The position numbers and the translations under genes are program-made. Below are positions 60,733-64,000 of a DNA stretch of 64,000 nt, piece after piece; within the stretch, counting starts at the first letter, position 1; the number at the start of each line of letters is the position of its first letter. This stretch comes from Auricularia sp. M13. Taxonomy: Eukaryota > Basidiomycota > Agaricomycetes > Auriculariales > Auriculariaceae. The DNA is taken from the NCBI GenBank assembly GCA_037042915.1, contig CM073201.1:2046001-2110000 (forward strand). The letters are read 5' to 3'. The notes below the pieces were generated by a model, which was not told the origin of the DNA, did no database searches, and saw only the letters and a program-made list of their open reading frames with translations.

Positions 60733-60908
60733 CGATACAACCTATATCCCTTTTAACTGATGCATTTTGGCATCAATGAATCCAATCCTTGACTCTCGAG
60801 CACGTAAAGCATTGTGCGGGCTTCTACAGGATGCATACGTCGTTCGAGATGATTCGCGACTCTTAAGCAGTACAGATAAACCAAGCCTGATCTGAATATG
60901 AATCCCCA

Positions 60909-63900
60909 TTACCACTCCAGTTTACTTTGATTGCACAGAGGCTCTCCAGACTGCGCTCCGCCGCCGCATGAAGTCCCGCCCGCGCCCGCCTCGACGTTCT
61001 TTCCGTGCGGGGCCACAATCTCGATGCTTCCACCTGGCGCACGGTCGAACAGTTCTGCAGTGGCTTGTCTGACCATCCATTTGGTCGTCCCGATCACAGC
61101 ATCTAGCTCATCGGGTGGAGGGAGAAGTATTAAGATGTCGTCGTCCTCCAGCTTGACCTCAAACGTGAGGATGCTGTACTGATCGTCATTGAGACAGTCT
61201 CCAGTGGTCATATTCCAGTTGCGCTTGTGGAGAGGGCCTGAAGATTATTGAGGGTATTGAGTAACTGTCTGGCCACTTAAAGCTGGCGTGCTTTGACGCA
61301 CAGGAGACGTAGGCAGCTCCAGTGGCAGGGTCGTCACCAATGATACCATGATCCTGCGAGCCCATGATTAGCAGATTTGTCCGCTAAACTCGTTAGCATG
61401 GCGTACCAGAACAAAGGCGCGTTTGTGAGGACACATTTGCTGCGTGGCAAAGTATCCACGTTTGGGCACATGAAAGATAGCCAGTTGGGAGTCGCCATAT
61501 TTGACGGCAGCCGATGTCGTCCCAGCGTCCGTCGGCATAAGATCTACTACTTTCACCAGCCTTTGCCAACTCCACTGTTCCTTTGGCGTCTGAACGTCGC
61601 TGGTGCGAAATTTCACAGGTGGAAACGCCTTTGCCCAATTCGCCGGTCGTTGCTGTCCACGTTCGACAACGGGTTCAATTTGCGGACGGCGTTCGTTCTA
61701 CGGCTCCCGTCATCGATTACTGCTGATGCCTTCGGGTTGATGCTCACCGTATTGACAAATTGGCGGAACTGTTTCCGCCGCTCCGGGTCCTGCACAACGG
61801 CCTTCCACTCGTCGTAGAAGGTACCGACAAGTTCATCCATTTGCTTGTCCAAGTCGGCGCAAATTCCAAGCTCGTCGTCGATGATAATCTTCTTGAGTCT
61901 TTCAAGTCCACCCTCGAACTGCTCTATCCAACGCGCGGTCCGCATAAGCTTGTCAGCGGTGCGGATGTAGTAAATTATGAAGCTGGAAACGTCGGTCACG
62001 AAGAGTTGACACCCGCAGGGACACTTTATTTATGCATACCGGTCGATGATGCGGATAACCTTGGACGGGGGCACATCCGTCGCGAATAGTTGTGCGTGCC
62101 TCGGATTCGCCCCGCCGTTTCCGGCCAGAAACACTGCGAAATCGTTTATCGTAGTCCAAAGCATGGCTGACGTGGCTTACAGTTCCACCCCTTGTCAGTG
62201 GCAATAAGACCTGTATAGGTTCATGATTAATAATGTATGCATATCTAGTCAATGCCGAGAGCTACCAAAATCTTTATTCTGGGCTTCTGCGCATTCGCGA
62301 ATGCAGCCGCTCACGCCACCCTTGAGTTTATGCGGTGCTCGAATGCCCTTGTATCTTTCTTCGAGGGCAATTGCCACTGCGAGGCATGCTAAGTACGAAA
62401 CATCGAATCAAATGAATGGACACTGACTGCCAACGGAGTCGCCAATGCCATAGCGGCACCAGGTTGTACCGACGCAGCTTTTAACGGTCCGCAAGGACTT
62501 GCCTAGAGCAATATATATTAGCATGGGCTCGCTTAAGTGTAATGAACCAACCATAGGCATGGCCGCTTTCGAACCCAGCGTTGATGAGTATCTCCCAGAT
62601 GTCCGGCAAGTCAGCTTTCTGAGCGCCAAATAGATCCACACGTTGCCTAGCATCGCTGAGTACAGCTACAGATACGCGATGAGCGCCTTACGCGCCGGTG
62701 ATCTTGGTATAGAGCCCATCTATGGCGTACTTTAGTCGAGGAAGGGAGGAAGAGCGGGTTTGCGGACATTTCTTAGCGACTTGCCCAAGGACAATGAGCT
62801 TCTCCGGGGTGATTTCACCGGCTGCAACTCGCGGGATCACTGAAAATGTTCCATTGCGCTACCCGCTGTCAGAGTAGCTAAATCATTCACAGCGGCCGTA
62901 CCTGAATGTTCGCCATGAACCTATCGTTCGTATCCTGGTTCTGATGGTGGACCGGCGCCATGACATGCTCGTTGAAGAGGGATGAAAGGATGCTTCCTAT
63001 CGCAGGTTTGCAGATTTCGCAGCCCAGAGAATCTTTGTTCACGCCTGCCGCTTCCATAATTGCTGTGAAGGCCCTAAGCTGCTTGACCCTATGGATGACA
63101 GTGAGCACCGCACAAAATAGGTGTCATCGTCACCTACTGGACGACGCCGAACAGCTCAGCGCGAGACATGTGGAAATGTGGGCACAGGTGGTTGTTCACT
63201 ACATGGCCCGCTTTCGCCATCTCGGCCTACATTCAATCAGGTCTCGTTGATTACTATGGATAAGAGGTTAGAAACGCACCTTGAAGATATTTGTGACGAG
63301 CGGCATACAACCACCGCAGCCGGTGCCTGCCTTAGTTTTGGCCTTCAGATCGGCAATATTATCCACGCCGGCCTTGACTTGTTGTGCAATCTGGCCTTTC
63401 AGTACATTCTACGAGACACTCAGAGACCACGGATCCGCACAAGAGAGATGTGGGCGTACATGGCAGCTGCAGATCTGCGTGTCGTCGTCGAGGTCGGCAC
63501 CCGACTGGTCCGGATTCCCTCCAACACCGAGAATAAATTGACTGGGTGGAACATCCAGGGCTTTCTACAGGATATATTGCCGGTAAGTACGCGCTATGCC
63601 AATGAAAAGACCAGCATCTGACCTTCTTCTTTACCAGTGCCACGAGTTTGACGTAGTCGCTGGTGTCTCCGACCATCATTCCACCGAGCAGATACTTGCC
63701 ATCTGCACTGAATATGTATCTTGATGGAGACCAGGATTAGCGACAGTATCGTGAAGACCGTTCGGTGCTTACTTCTTGTACACGCCCGCGAATGGGTCGC
63801 GGTAAGTCAAGGTTTCGATCGGTCCCTCTGTAGCAGCTGCAGCACTGTGGCGTTTGCGTGGGGAAGACGCATCTCGAGGCGATGGGATGGGCAGTGTAAC

Positions 63901-64000
63901 CGTAAGCGATGCACCCTGTGTACCCGCTGGTGCAATGCTCGCTTCGAAAGGTGCAGGGCGATTCGCGCTGGTCTGATCGTGAGCGAGGGGGGCGGACGTT
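60909..64000 (-). CDS. niiA: Assimilatory nitrite reductase [NAD(P)H], C-terminal two-thirds; continues past window end
   Basis: This enzyme reduces nitrite to ammonium in the cytosol using FAD, an Fe-S cluster and siroheme. The 5' part lies beyond 64000. Seen on the minus strand in order: FSADGKYLLGGMMVGDTSDY, the BFD-like 2Fe-2S region (TQICSCHNVLKGQIAQ, then GTGCGGCMPLVTNIFK), SLGCEICKPAIGSILSSLFN, MAPVHHQNQDTNDRFMANIQ, SLRTVKSCVGTTWCRYGIGD (siroheme/4Fe-4S region), then YIRTADKLMRTARWIEQFEG, FYDEWKAVVQDPERRKQF, and a C-terminal Rieske-type domain (CPHKRAF and a Cys-His partner near 61240), ending CNQSKLEW. An insertion SPRKRHSAAAATEG sits near 63850. Many short introns are present. In fungi niiA usually neighbours nitrate reductase and a nitrate transporter. 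Confidence 0.93.

Noticed and set aside
1-64000. Search for transposon ends, transposase or reverse transcriptase sequence, CRISPR-like arrays and viral insertions
   Set aside because: No such coding sequence, long terminal repeat or regularly spaced repeat was seen; gene density leaves little space for one.

Overview
This is a nuclear fungal sequence, almost certainly from an Agaricomycete-type basidiomycete. Genes are dense on both strands and are split by many introns of about 45-60 nt, often with GTGCGT/GTAAGT-type donors. The gene set is typically basidiomycete: a GH45 cellulase, an Hsp12-type stress protein, a large AlkB-like dioxygenase, a RAX2 homologue and a fungal NAD(P)H nitrite reductase. 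I recognise 27 protein-coding genes. I saw no rRNA, convincing tRNA, transposon or CRISPR array.

Layout, left to right. 1-1190 (-) is the 5' end of PRP16. 1246-3473 (+) is MED17. 3709-7871 (+) is RSE1/SF3B3. 8055-8774 (+) is a PRKRIP1-like splicing factor. 8861-12193 (-) is a WD40 protein of unknown role. 12246-13615 (+) is Beclin/ATG6. 13784-14429 (-) is the ATP synthase delta subunit. 14723-18582 (+) is an AlkB-like dioxygenase. 18935-20859 (-) is GLE1. 21590-25514 (+) is a PH-domain/coiled-coil protein. 25637-28110 (+) is phospholipase B. 28355-29544 (-) is a secreted or surface protein. 30026-34533 (-) is RAX2. 34934-36634 (-) is a DUF676 lipase. 37194-38297 (+) is a Smr protein. 38576-40055 (-) is RAD23. 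40162-42416 (+) is an LRR protein. 43338-43717 (-) is HSP12. 44070-45507 (+) is a disordered protein. 45742-46070 (-) is COX17. 46927-47718 (+) is a GH45 endoglucanase. 47977-51117 (-) is TOP1. 51418-51624 (+) is NDUFB3/B12. 52271-55135 (-) is GEN1/Yen1. 55858-56899 (-) is an acyl-protein thioesterase-like hydrolase. 57021-60732 (+) is DIS3. 60909-64000 (-) is nitrite reductase, cut by the window end.

Most genes are housekeeping. Nuclear nucleic-acid functions are prominent: splicing (PRP16, RSE1, PRKRIP1), transcription (MED17, TOP1), mRNA export (GLE1), RNA decay (DIS3) and DNA repair (GEN1, RAD23, AlkB). They do not form an obvious dedicated cluster. Several neighbours are divergent, and two pairs have only 52-55 bp between start codons (PRP16/MED17 and the WD40 protein/ATG6).

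A quality feature affects the whole annotation. At least a dozen conserved reading frames break by one base, mostly as if one C were missing from a short C run. I read these as probable sequence errors rather than pseudogenes, but cannot prove it. Gene ends are therefore more reliable than every internal junction. Points of biological interest are two likely GC-AG introns in splicing-factor genes, an SH3 domain at the RAX2 C-terminus, a membrane-anchored phospholipase B, a perfectly periodic G-quadruplex-type repeat upstream of TOP1, and a compact TATA/stress-element promoter for HSP12. I found no clearly new multi-gene system.
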